Source of the DNA: Urophycis tenuis
Taxonomy: Eukaryota; Chordata; Actinopteri; Gadiformes; Phycidae
Direction of reading: 5' to 3'
Length of the DNA: 64,000 nucleotides
Assembly (NCBI GenBank): GCA_036785325.1
Contig: JAXIVH010000032.1
Coordinates: forward strand, 3,156,128 to 3,220,127
Positions 46,701 to 58,137 of this stretch are shown one piece after another. Position numbers and translations under genes: made by a program. The notes under the pieces were generated by a model. That model was given only the letters and a program-made list of their open reading frames with translations, was not told the DNA's origin and did no database searches. How positions within the stretch are numbered: the first letter of the stretch is position 1; each line of letters begins with the position of its first letter.

Positions 46701-48754
46701 CAGCGCACCTGTGGTGCACGTCGGAATTATCTCAGCAGCTGTGTCACGGAAAGGTGCGTCTTGGGCCCCACGCTGGCAACCACCTGCACTATCACCGTGC
46801 TCCAAGTCACATGCACCACGCTCACAACCACATGCACTATCACTGTGCTCCAAGACACATGCACCGCGCTCACAACCACACGCACTATCACCATGCACCA
46901 AGATACCAGCAACACACTCGCGACCACATGCACTATCACCGTGCTCCAAGACACATGCACCAGGCTCACAACCACATGCACTACATGTATTACCATGCTC
47001 CAAGACACATGCACCACACTCACAACCACATGCACTACCACCGTGAACCAAGACACATACACTGCACTCACAACCACATTCACTATCACTGTGCACCAAG
47101 ACACATACACTGCACTCACAACCACATTCACTATCACTGTGCGCCAAGACACACGCACCATGATACCAGCACCACGCTCACAACTACATGCACTGTCACT
47201 GTGCACCAAGATACACGCACCACGCTCACAACCACACTAGCTGCACTAACACACAAGACTCTGACTCCACATGGCCAGGTGGGCAGTTAAGAACAGGGGT
47301 TGACGTCCATTAAATGTTGTATTACATTTTTTTTTATTATTGAAATGTTGTCTACCGATAAAAAAGTGCCGCCCATGTAGCGAACAGCATGTAGGCCCCC
47401 TTGGGTGGCTCAGACCTCTATTGTGGTTCATAAAAACACACGTTAATTCGACTCCCGGCGAGTCATTGTGTTGCATGGGTGGGCAGAACGCATCACTTTA
47501 GTGTGCCAGCCTTATTGCCACTCTCAGTCTCAGAGTGCTTTGTTCAGCGACCTTGAGGCGGGGGAGGTAAACACACCCGCCGGCGCACGCGGCGTCTTCA
47601 TTTACACGCGGATGTTTCCGGAATACAAGACGTCTTAGGCAAAGTTTAGACGACACACTGTGGAGGATTTGGCTTTGTTTGTTTTTCACGAGGTGGCTTT
47701 TCAGCCGCATTAATGAAAACCCCAGAGTGCACGACACCGCAGTCATGCTTGATCTGAACATTCCCTCGCAGCCCAGGGATGGCTCACGACACGGGCTGAG
47801 GCGCTCGCTGACACACAACGTTGCCGCGCGACCGCCGACCGCCCCCCGAAGCGCCGGCTATCGATCAGAAACCGAGAGAAATCTCATCACCGTCATCACC
47901 ATCATCACCATCATCACCATCATCATCATCGCCATCATCATCATCGCCACCACTGTTGTGTTCATGCTCAGGCTTGACTGGACTGCCACATGAAACGCAT
48001 TAAGCAGAAGCAGGAAGATGATTGCGTGTGTGTGCGTGTGTGTGTGTGCGTGTGTGTGCGTGTGTGTGTGCGTGTGTGCCTGTGTGTGTACATGTGTCAG
48101 ACTATTGATTGTCACCCATCTAAAGGAACAGAAAAGGACACCAAAACACAAACCCCCATTTTGTGCGTTATTATTTCCCCGCACCGCATTCCTCCGGGAC
48201 CCGTGGTTGAAACCATCATCGGGAGGCGAAGGACAAAGTCACCATCGCCGACTAAAAGCGGCGCTTGTTCCTCCCGCTCCACGTGATATCGCTCGCACGT
48301 CGGCGACGCCCAGAGTCCTCGCGCGACGCCCGCCTTCGCTTGGCTTTCCGTGGCGACGCCCTGCGGCTCCAGAGCGTCCTCTCATCCGCGGCGTGCCACC
48401 CGGGGTCCAGCCATTCACGCTCGCGGGAAACTCCCGCTTTAATTAGTGTATTACGAAGACCGCGGCCGGCTTAATGGCCTTGAGTGGGCCGCTCTGCAGC
48501 GCTCACACTTTGTCTTGAGGCGTGCGCGCCTGTAAACAAAGCGCTAATGGAAAGCGCTAAATGTGCGAGTGTGTAATGAGAGTTTCTTCCTGGTGTCCAT
48601 TAGTCAGGAGCGTTCAAGCGAAACTTCACATCACCCATGCTCATCAACGACCAACTGGCCGTCGTCAAGGAGGTGCAGCCCAGCCAAGGTAAGGCGGATG
48701 GTGCGCGTGTGTGTGTGTGCTTGTGCGCACGTGTGTGTGTGTGTGTGTGTGCTT

Positions 48755-48793
<39 letters not shown>

Positions 48794-49894
48794 TGTGCGC
48801 GCGTGTGTGTATGTCTGTGTGCGTGTGTCTGTGTACGTGCGTGCATGTGGATTTGATTAGATTGTTGCTGATATCAGAATGACCAATAAGCTGTAGAGTA
48901 TGTTGCGATGTACAATGTGTGTTTCGCTGTATTGCTGTGCACGTAGCATTGTGTGTGAACGTGTGCGTGCATCTGTGTGTGTGCATGCATGTATGTTTGC
49001 GTGTGTGTGTGTGTGTGTGCGCATGCATGTATGTTTTGCGTGTGTGTGCGCATGTGCTCACTTATTCACAATCAGCTCTGTCCCCATCCTTCTGGGCAAA
49101 ATAAATGGAGCTCCTTCTCCATTTTTTGCAGTGTAAACTTTGTCCTGTTGCTGATGAAACCCGTGCTGTTAGTTTCCCTGACTGCAGGGGGACGCACATG
49201 TTGCCCTGCAGGAACATGTGTTGAGCAGCAGCGGCAGCCTGACTCCCTGGTCTCGGTATCTAGGGTCTGACCTTTATGGGGGCAAATGAACAATGAGCCC
49301 TGTGGTAATCAGACTGAATACATTAGCGGTGTGGGTTGTGTTTTGGCCGTTCCTTATTTTAAGGGCACATTTGTCATTTCTATCCAGAGCCCCGATTTAA
49401 TCTCTGACCTTGCTTCAATGGCATTTTAATGATTTTTCAAAATGAAAAAAAAAAAATCCAATCCCTCAAAAAGTGTGTGCTTCTTCACGCTGCCAACTGC
49501 GCGTTAACCTGACTGTTACTTGGAACCGATCTTCCTTTTGGCAACGACAGCAAGTCGAGCAGCATGAAGACATGTTTAACCACCCTCTGCGGTCATTATG
49601 TTTCTCTCCTGATTTACGGCGGCCATTTTGGGCCTTTGGTGATGAGTGATCTAAATATAACCGGACCCTTAGAGACCAGGAAAACAATAGTCCCAGTGAA
49701 GGGTGTTCAACTTCCAACGCCTGTTTTAGAAAATGTGTGGGTTCACGTAATGAGCGTGTTTACAGTGCGCAGGAAGGCTAGCTAGCCATCACTGCGCGTG
49801 TGGGTGTGTGTGTGTGTTTGTGTATGTGTGTGCGCGCGCATGTGCCTGTGTGTGCATGCACCCAAATTAGGCCTTTGTGTGTGTGTATGTATGA

Positions 49895-49939
<45 letters not shown>

Positions 49940-50078
49940 CGTGCGTGCATTTGCCTGGCATGGTAGCGCATGTACCCAACACCTACCTGTGTGTGCGGAT
50001 TCATTGGCATGGCGTGTGTGTGTGTGTGTGTGTGTGCGTGCGTGCATGCATGTCACCCAATGGAGGCCAGTGCGTTCT

Positions 50079-50120
<42 letters not shown>

Positions 50121-50153
50121 ATGCGTGCGTGCGTGCGTGCGTGCGTGCGTCTG

Positions 50154-50188
<35 letters not shown>

Positions 50189-50350
50189 ATGTCCACCTGC
50201 ACCCATTGCTGTGTGGGTTTCTGTGTGCTTTCAGAGGCGGGCCGCGCGCGTCTCGACCCCGTGTACGCCGCGTTGCGCTACGGGACCTCGCTGGCACAGA
50301 TGAGCCGGCCCAGTACTGGCAGCGTGTCAGAGTCGCCCACCCGCAGCCCG
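37485..50350 (+). CDS. stac2: SH3 and cysteine-rich domain protein 2, 5' part
   Basis: STAC proteins are adaptors that bind L-type voltage-gated calcium channels and slow their calcium-dependent inactivation. Five coding exons are seen: 37485-37568, 43724-44105, 46659-46753, 48604-48688, 50235-50350, with consistent phases and 254 codons. Residues 29-51 hold the family block LKRSLSFKSIMRSKSVENFF. A Pro/Ser-rich stretch follows. The C1 zinc finger spans about 134-184 (His134, Cys147, Cys150, Cys164, Cys167, His172, Cys175, Cys184; the last spacing is X8, as I recall for human STAC2). The linker then shows RLDPVYAALRYGTSLAQM, close to human KVDPVYETLRYGTSLALM. Exons for the SH3 domains are not in the window or not recognisable. 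STAC or STAC3 are alternatives, but the fbxl20 neighbour favours STAC2. The listed end is the last exon found, not the gene end. Confidence 0.88.
41343..41540 (-). mobile_element. Degraded tRNA-derived SINE
   Basis: The minus strand has a B-box-like GGTTTGATTCCC, then GAGACGCCTAACCCTCACTG and a tail GAATGGGTGAATGTGAGGCA. These match the general layout of teleost SINEs with a diverged body. It lies in stac2 intron 1. The ends are approximate. Confidence 0.55.
43270..43720 (+). repeat. GT-based minisatellite before stac2 exon 2
   Basis: About 14 tandem units of TTTCCATGTTGTGTGCCTGT joined by variable GT runs end in a pure GT run that abuts the CAG acceptor at 43721-43723. Confidence 0.95.
44106..46658 (+). 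other. stac2 intron 2
   Basis: The donor is GTG G|GTAAGG, followed by a G-rich tract, and the acceptor is CTTCAG. The intron contains a GA tract near 44381-44432, a GT tract near 44720-44746, a perfect-stem hairpin at 44893-44922, a LINE-tail-like segment on the minus strand near 45130-45170, and a C run near 46200-46215. No exon is seen. Confidence 0.75.
44893..44922. repeat. Hairpin, 13-bp perfect stem, 4-base loop
   Basis: TGCGTTCTGAGGC (44893-44905) and GCCTCAGAACGCA (44910-44922) are perfect complements with a GTGG loop. It lies in stac2 intron 2. Confidence 0.95.
46754..48603 (+). other. stac2 intron 3
   Basis: The donor is AAG|GTGCGT and the acceptor CCATTAG|TCAG. The first 500 bp are a 48-bp minisatellite. 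A CAT/CAC trinucleotide tract follows at about 47886-47952, then a GT tract at 48024-48093, and a CpG-rich block at about 48170-48480. A possible tRNA-like SINE remnant near 47398-47475 is too degraded to list separately. Confidence 0.75.
46765..47255 (+). repeat. 48-bp minisatellite in stac2 intron 3
   Basis: About ten copies of a 48-bp unit that contains CCAAGACACATGCACCACGC and TCACAACCACATGCACTATC. The array starts about 12 bp after the exon 3 donor. Confidence 0.95.
48703..48845 (+). repeat. GT/GC repeat after stac2 exon 4
   Basis: GT runs are interrupted three times by a CTTGTGCGCACGTG-like unit. The array begins 15 bp after the exon 4 donor. Confidence 0.93.
49795..50190 (+). repeat. 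GT and GCGT arrays in stac2 intron 4
   Basis: Several GT runs at 49799-49840 and 49894-49945, and GT then GCGT runs at 50012-50190, end 45 bp before the exon 5 acceptor. Confidence 0.93.
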
Positions 50351-51321
50351 GTACGGAGCCCCCCCACCCCTGCCCCCTGTGGGCGGGGCCAGACCGGACC
50401 GGCGGCAGCAGCCCCGCTGGTCTGGGGTCCCACACAGGGGCGCATGCACGAGCGTAGCGCAAGATGGCGTGACTTGAGAGATGAGACCAGAGGCTGCATT
50501 GATCTTGATGAGATGACACAATATATATATATATAGATATATAGATATATACATCTACAGTATAGGGGTGAGAAGACTGTCAGAGCGCTGCTGGTCCCGT
50601 TTGAGCCCGCGTCTGTCCGCGCCAGCTCCTTCCGAGTCGGCGTGCTTTCCAGGTTCCCCACTGCAAGTACAGTGCTGGCAATCATGGAAAATATTGGCCT
50701 CGGGACAGGAGCCAAACTATGCTATTTAGAAGTCACAGACACACTTACTAATGTTTACCTCCAGCTTAAGACTCCTACCCACCAGGCGACAAACCCCCGA
50801 TAATGAGTCTGCCATCTCAGTGAGGAGGGAGATGAGGGGAAGGAGTAGGGGGAAGGGGTTGGGGCTGAAGTTGGCTCTGATTGTGGTGAAGTATGGTTGG
50901 GGGGCTGTGTCAAGACACGTGATTTGGCTGCCCCCCCCCTGTAGAGTTGGGACGGAAACGTTTGTTTCAGAAGGGTTTGATATTTTGGGGGCCGCCTGGC
51001 GTAGCGTTGGGGGGGGGGGGGGGGACTGAGGGGGGAGTCAGCGGCGAGGGTGGGAGCAACCACTGGGGGGGAATCAAGCACGCTCCCTGTCACGGCTGGC
51101 TCAGAGATCTGGATTACAGTGTTGACAATCAGACATTCACCCAGGATTTACTCTCCTTGTCGTTTCAAATGGCTTCAAACTGCGACTGTTTACCAGGGCA
51201 GCGAATCCTTCTGTCCAAAAAAAACAAACGAAAAAACGCAGGCTTGCAACGTTTGTGTCAGTAAGTGACGTTCACAAATGACGTCCACGGGCCCCGCTGT
51301 CGATAAGCCCCTGCAGCCGTC

Positions 51322-51521
51322 NNNNNNNNNNNNNNNNNNNNNNNNNNNNNNNNNNNNNNNNNNNNNNNNNNNNNNNNNNNNNNNNNNNNNNNNNNNNNNN
51401 NNNNNNNNNNNNNNNNNNNNNNNNNNNNNNNNNNNNNNNNNNNNNNNNNNNNNNNNNNNNNNNNNNNNNNNNNNNNNNNNNNNNNNNNNNNNNNNNNNNN
51501 NNNNNNNNNNNNNNNNNNNNN
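51322..51521. other. Assembly gap, 200 N
   Basis: Exactly 200 ambiguous bases. A round number suggests a placeholder rather than a measured gap. It lies 972 bp beyond the last recognised stac2 exon. Confidence 0.99.
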
Positions 51522-51774
51522 GATGCGAGGTCCGTGGAAAGACAGCGGCAGGCATGGTGAGCGAGTGCCTGGAGATCCAGCCTTGAGTGCTGGTGGGGGC
51601 CGCGGGGGTGCCCTGATGTGCTCTGAGATGACGGAGCCGCCGGAGGAACAAACAAAACACTCGGGCTGCTGTTTGAAACATGCAGGATCCACCGAGGTAA
51701 CATCACGTTAGACGGGATCGAACAATCGCAATCAAAGTTATGAATGGTGCATGCTTTTGTGTTTGGTGTGCACG

Positions 51775-51885
51775 TGAGTGTGTGCACGTGTGTGTACGTG
51801 AGTGTGTGTGTGCACGTGTGTGTGCACGTGTGCGGTGTGTGTACGTGAGTGTGTGTGTGCACGTGTGTGTGCACGTGTGCGAGGC
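51775..51885 (+). repeat. GT/ACGTG tandem repeat
   Basis: A unit of about 45 bp containing GTGTGTACGTGAGTGTGTGT is present about twice, with flanking GT. Confidence 0.85.
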
Positions 51886-53014
51886 GGTGACACAGGTCCT
51901 CACCATGGGTGGCCCCCTCCCACACCTCCATTTTAACCACCCAATCCAGCGAGTGTTTCACTCCACCCTGTCTGATGAACTCTTTTCAACAATTTCACCT
52001 CTTCAGAGCAGTAATCTTTTTTTCTTCTCCCTCAGACCAATTGTTTTTTCTCCCTTCAATCCTCCCCCCCCCCCCCCTCCACCGTTGCTATCGACAGACG
52101 TCAGCACCAGCGCGCCTGTCTCCCCTTCTCATTGTCTCCCTGCCGCCGGCTTCGCTCTCTCTCTTCGTCATACAGTCCTTTTTTTGTGTTTCTTGCTTGT
52201 GGTCACGTTCTTTGCATCTTGTGAGGAAGAGGAAGGCCTTGACCTACTTTCCCTGATGCACTTCCTTACCCGTCGTCGTCACGGTGAAGACATTTCAGTT
52301 ACGCTCCCCCACACTCGCTTATTCGATTTATTTATGTTAGGTTTTAAAACATCGAATAAAAGCCAGCCAGAGGTGCTCTTAAAGGGACGGTAACCACCAG
52401 CCCACCCCCACCCCCCCCCACCCCCGGCCTCATGTAGCTATTGACTGCTCTGGCGGCCCAGGCTCCTTCTGAGACACTCAGGGAACCGCGGGGGGCTCTC
52501 CAGCCAATCCCGGTCGTATCTGCTTAACATCGGAGGCCTGGTTATGGATCTGGCCGGCCCTTCAGCGAACCCCCCGCGGGCTGCGCGGTGCGGGCCCCCG
52601 GCGCGGTGAACGCCCGCCGTGGTTCTTCTAAATGTGCTCCCTGCCGTCGACACCACGACCCGCGGCCTTCGGAGAGGAGCTGAGGACGCCGGGGGGCCGC
52701 TAAGCCGTCGCCGTCGACTCTCTGGACAGCTAAGCCGCACGACATAGAATGGTGAAGGGATGAGGAGGAGGAGAGGGGGTGTGCGTGTGTGGTCTGCATT
52801 TGTGTGCGCGTGTGTGTGTGTGTGTGTCTGTGTGCGCGTGTGTGTGCGTGTGTGTGTGTGAGCATTAGATTGATGATACAAAATTGACCAATTGGCGTAT
52901 TATTATGGCTTATTATTTAATTAAAAATTTCAAATGGCGCAGATGTGACCGAGCCCGACCCGAACCCGAGCATAATTACTAAACATTTGTCCGAATCCGA
53001 CTATCCATCCTCTA

Positions 53015-53045
<31 letters not shown>

Positions 53046-53729
53046 CGTGCATCCCATCTACATCAAGCAGCGGCCGTGGTTTTGCGTGCGTCTACGTCTC
53101 ACCGTCTCTCACCATTATCGCCACCAGAACCACAACATTAACATTTCCCCCCTTCGACTCAAATCTGAACCAGAAGAGAAAACAGAAAAAAAACAAAAAC
53201 AAAACTGAAACAGCGGCACATCAAAAACGGCGCCCTCCTGATTGGAGGGCACCTTCCGGAACGCTCCGGCCGTTGAAACGCCATTTCCCCGCCTCCGTCG
53301 TTCCACAAAGTGCCAAAGCCGCCTGCAGTCTATTGATGGAGTGGAGCAGAGCACCGCTGTGTTTTCACACACCGCCAGGGCCAGCGACCAGACATTATCT
53401 CCGCCAGCCGCAGACTTAAACCGTAATAAACCAGTCCATTCGTCTCCACCGCCCCCCCTGCTATTGTGCCCCGTTTAACAAGCGTGTCATTTTTCTTCCC
53501 GTTTCGGATCCTTTGGATGGGGGGACTTGATTGCGGCTGAGCCAACAAAGGGAACAGGAGAAACAATAAAAAAAAAAAGAAGAAAAAAACAACACGACTG
53601 CTGTGGATATGAAAAAGTGGGCTGGTTCTGGATTATTCACCCCCCCCCCATCTAAGAATAGCAGGTAATCATGGGTTGCAAACCTATAATACACAATATA
53701 AGAAACATCAAGGCACGTATGGACATGCA

Positions 53730-53950
53730 AAACACGCACAGACACACACACACACACACATACACACAGACATGCACACACACACACATGCACACACACT
53801 TGCACACAGACACACACACATGCAAAACACGCACAGACACACACACGCACGCATACACACAGACATGCACACAGACACACACACAGACACACACACACAC
53901 ACGCACGCACACACATACACATGCACACACACGCACACACATGAACACAC
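53730..53950 (+). repeat. Imperfect CA array
   Basis: CA runs are interrupted by GA, TG and GC dinucleotides, with a repeated ATGCAAAACACGCACAGACA unit. Confidence 0.93.
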
Positions 53951-54420
53951 TGGCGGTGTCGCTGAGCGTGACAGTAGCTGGCGGTGTGATAATGGACGAT
54001 GTGCAACGTAGCATTACTCTGGGCCATAAGTCAGCCCCGCAGTAACAATTATCTGGCATGGGAATGTCACCACCCACCCCAGGAGGCTCACACCCTCGCA
54101 CGCAAAGTCATTAGAGAGATGAGAAAAAAATACATGAAAAGTACATGAATGAGAACAAATACACATGAGATGAGATGGGCTGAGACAGAGAGAGAGATGG
54201 AGAGACGGGGAAATCTACTCTATATATCGCTGCCGGTCCGAATCTGTGATTTATCTAATCTGCAGGTGGCGGCGGTGGCAATGGCTGCCTCGCTCACCTC
54301 ACCTGGAGCTTTTATCTTCCCCACATCCCCGTCCTGAAAGCTGCTTCATTGGTGGGAGATATGAGGAGTTGTAGGACATGTAATGGCTTCATGATGAGAC
54401 ACCCCTGGAGAGGAGCATCT

Positions 54421-54494
54421 CATCTCTCTCTCTCTCGCTCTCTCTCTCTCTCTTTCGCTCTCTCTCTCTTTCGCTCTCTCTCTCTACCTCTCTA

Positions 54495-54544
<50 letters not shown>

Positions 54545-54585
54545 ACTCTTTCGCTCTCTCTCTACCTCTCTATCTCTCTCTCTCT

Positions 54586-54628
<43 letters not shown>

Positions 54629-54695
54629 GACCATCTCATCCCTCTCTTTCTCTCTCCCTTTCTCTCTCTCACTCTCCCTCCCTCCCCTCTCTCTC
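54421..54695 (+). repeat. CT polypyrimidine array
   Basis: About 275 bp of nearly pure CT with TTTCGCT and ACCTCTCTAT interruptions. Confidence 0.96.
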
Positions 54696-54927
54696 TAAAT
54701 GCACCTCAGCGGAGGTACAGAGGGTCTCTGTACTGCGTGTCTGAAACAAACAAAACCAACGCGGTGAAGACAAACGTGCCTCAAACACACAGAGCTCAGA
54801 CCGGGTCAGCCGGCCTGCGCCCACCGGCCAGAAGATCTCCATTCACCGCACGTCGCTGCCCTGACACGTCCCCACGGCCATGTGAGGCGGGGTACGTGAC
54901 CAGACCAGAGGACGGCAGGACACACCA

Positions 54928-54941
54928 GAGAGAGAGGGAGA

Positions 54942-55002
<61 letters not shown>

Positions 55003-55072
55003 GGAGAGAGAGAGAACAGAGGGAGAGAGAGAGAGAGACAGAGAGGGAGAGAGAGAGAGAGAGACAAAGACA
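54928..55072 (+). repeat. GA polypurine array
   Basis: About 145 bp of GA repeat, complementary to the CT array at 54421-54695 on the same strand. Confidence 0.96.
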
Positions 55073-55799
55073 GCACGTGGACACCGGACAATGGACAAAC
55101 ACCGGTTCCGATGATTAAAAACCTTCCCAGACGAGGATGTGGTATTTTAGTTTTAATCTCCTCTATTGTTCCAAAAGAGGGCAGCTGAGATTAGATTAGG
55201 CTCTCCCTCCCCACAGGGGCGCCTGCGAGAGTCCTCCTGAATAAATAAAGGCCAAGGAACCAAAGACTGAAACCTGCAGCATAGAACGAGGGCAAGAGCC
55301 GCTTATAGAAGGCCGGGAGGGGGGTAGGGTCCTCCCCCTCCTCCCCCCCACCCTCCCTTCCTCCCCCCGCCCCCCCGCTCCCCGGGTGATTGGCATCAAG
55401 GATAATTAGAGTTGCGAGGGTGTTGTCGCGGCATTGACTCTGAGGCGGGCAGACAGACAGACTGACAGACAGACCGACCATTGGCCAATCGGTACGCGGG
55501 GGTGGTGGGTGGGGGGGGGGGGGACGCCTGACGACGTGTCGGTCGAGGTGCGGAAGCTTGTCAGCACATTCGCCACGCAGGTGAACGCTCGTTAGCGCGC
55601 TCGCACTAACGGGGGCCGTGAGCGCAGCCGTCGGCGGGCTTCCATCCACGGAGCGGCCATCTTGGTTTCTAAGCAATAGCCGGCCATAAAGGCCCCATGG
55701 ACACCACATCTGCACATGATGGCCGTCAGAGAGCTTCCAGGTGAACGCTGGTGTCGCCCCCTCAGGACCAGGACCAGGACCAGGATCGCCTCGCCGTGT

Positions 55800-55915
55800 G
55801 TGATGTGTGGGTGTGTCTGACAGCGTGGTCACCGTGTGTGTGTGTGTCTGACAGCGTGGTCACCGTGTGTGTGTGTGTCTGACAGCGTGGTCACCGTGTG
55901 TGTGTGTGTGTCTGA
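55800..55915 (+). repeat. Short GT-containing minisatellite
   Basis: Three copies of CTGACAGCGTGGTCACCGTG joined by GT runs, with a diverged fourth start. Confidence 0.92.
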
Positions 55916-56384
55916 CACCTCCGGTGTAAAGGGTCCATTTGTACCTGAGGGAGACGGAGGAAGTGATCAAAGACAGGAGGCAGGATGTCGGTCGCCACGG
56001 CGACGCTGTACGTTTTGAACACGAGGGGCGAGGGCGTCGTCACAGAAACACACGCCCGTCCCGAGACGATTTCGGGTCGTCCACGAGACACTTTGTATCC
56101 CATGAATTTTTTTTTTTTTTTTTAAACAACAACAAAAAAACCTGAAAATAAATAAATAAAACTAATTATGTTCATTAACCGGGGGATGAGGCTGTGTTCG
56201 GATACAAATCAAACTCATTTGCTTCCCATTACCAAACCCCAAAAGTACAAGTTCTCTGCCACGGCGCGATATTAAAAACCCTAAAAAACAGAACGTCTCA
56301 GCAAACCAACAGCTAATCATCGCGACGTGACGGGGCACCCTTCCAAGGTGTTTCGTTGGCGACGCGTTGGGAGACTGGAGCGGA

Positions 56385-56610
56385 TCTGAGCCGACCGGAC
56401 CGGAGCCGACCGGACCGGAGCCAACAGGAGTGGACCGCAGCCGACCGGACCGGAGCCAACCGGAGTGGACCGCACCCCGACCGGACTGGAGCCAACCGGA
56501 GTGGACCGCAGCCGACCGGACCGGAGCCAACCGGAGTGGACCGGAGCCGACCGAACCGGAGTCCACCGGAGTGGACCGCAGCCGACCGGAGCGGATCAGA
56601 GTGTACCAGA
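56385..56610 (+). repeat. 35-bp GC-rich minisatellite
   Basis: Copies of GTGGACCGCAGCCGACCGGA followed by CCGGAGCCAACCGGA (35 bp), built from a shorter ACCGGAGCC motif. Several copies are diverged. Both strands show long open frames only because of the repeat. Confidence 0.93.
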
Positions 56611-57081
56611 CCGGAGCGTCTGTCCTCTACTGCGCTGCTGCGTCCGCGGAGGGCGCCCAGTGGGCCGGCGGCCGTCCTTCGCTCGCCGCCACACGTGGCC
56701 CCCCCAAATCAACGGCCCGCGAGCCCCCTGTGAGTCTGGCGCGTCCCTGCGCAGCACGCCAGGTAAATAAAACATGAGCTTCATCATTTCCACCTCGTCA
56801 CCCTCCCTCTGGAGCTGTCTCCGTATTATAGCTCTCTCACTCGCTCGCTCTGGATCCTCTCAGTCCCTCTCTCTCTCTGTAACTCTCACTAATTCTTTAT
56901 CTGTCATATATCTCGCTCTCTCTCTCCCTCTCTCTCTCTCTCGCCCTCGATCACACTTTCTCCCTCTCTACTTCCAATTGCATGCAGACAGAGTTTTATT
57001 AGGCCATAACTCTATTTGAAACCAACGTCCTGTGGCCACGCACAAACATACACACACACGCTAACACACCGACAAGACACT

Positions 57082-57082
<1 letters not shown>

Positions 57083-57165
<83 letters not shown>
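57083..57165 (+). repeat. CA microsatellite
   Basis: About 80 bp of pure CA, followed by a short tandem duplication of CAGCCATAGACAAAG at about 57175-57204. Confidence 0.96.
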
Positions 57166-57168
<3 letters not shown>

Positions 57169-57375
57169 ACACTCAGCCATAGACAAAGTCAGCCATAGAC
57201 AAAGACTGTTGAAATCAGCCGCTCCCCTCATCACCCTGTGTGTGCTGCTGCTGACCTTTCCTTTAGTCAGCAGATAAATGGAATTAAGCAGAGTTGGGGG
57301 TGAGAGGCGCGTAACATCCGTGATACTCCGACAGAAACAGCACTGACAAAGAGACACCCCCTACCCCCCCAATCA

Positions 57376-57475
57376 CCACCTCCACCACCACCACCACCAC
57401 CACCACCACCTCCACCACCACCACCACCCTCCCACCACCACCACCACCTCCTCCACCTCCACCACCACACACCAC
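57376..57475 (+). repeat. CCA trinucleotide tract
   Basis: CCA repeats with occasional CTC units. Confidence 0.93.
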
Positions 57476-57799
57476 CGCGTCCCCCTTCATGTTCTCTCAC
57501 TGCTCACTGTTTGATTTCTCTCGCTAACCCAGTTTGCAATTTTCTCCACAGCTCTTTATGCGTCACATAGAATGGTACACTCCCGCACCCTCCCGCCCCC
57601 CGAAACAAAGAAAAAACCCCAAATCTTCCACACCCCCGATGACTCGTCTGCCCCCCCAGCGAACACCATGGCCCAATCTCAATTCTCTATCTTACCCCTT
57701 CCCCTTGGTTTTGCTCTCTCTGTGGTTTGATCTCACCGTGCGTTCGGCTGATGTTGTCTGCACCCAGACCACGTAGACGCCTCTCCATCTCTCTCCCTC

Positions 57800-58004
57800 A
57801 CTCACACACACACACACGCACACTCATACACACACACAGACAAACACACACGCACACACATACACACACACACACAAACACACACGCACACACACACACA
57901 CACATAGACACACGCACACATAGACACGTGCACACATAGACACGTGCACACATAGACACACACACAGACACACACACGCACGCACATACACACACACAGA
58001 CACA

Positions 58005-58055
<51 letters not shown>

Positions 58056-58069
58056 ACACACACACACAC

Positions 58070-58135
<66 letters not shown>

Positions 58136-58137
58136 CC
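57800..58137 (+). repeat. Long imperfect CA array
   Basis: CA runs with GA, GC and TA interruptions, including ACATAGACACGTGCACACAT twice; the last 65 bp are pure CA. Confidence 0.95.

Larger units (their letters stand above)
48689..50234 (+). other. stac2 intron 4
   Basis: The intron runs from donor CAAG|GTAAGG to acceptor CTTTCAG. More than a third of it is GT/GC alternating repeat (48703-48845, 48961-49060, 49795-49965, 50010-50190). The middle, 49070-49790, is non-repetitive and shows no coding signal. Confidence 0.75.

Noticed and set aside
46711..47240. A separate histidine- or threonine-rich gene at the 48-bp array
   Set aside because: It has no own start or promoter signal. Only the in-frame continuation from stac2 exon 3 deserves mention, and it is reported as a hypothesis.
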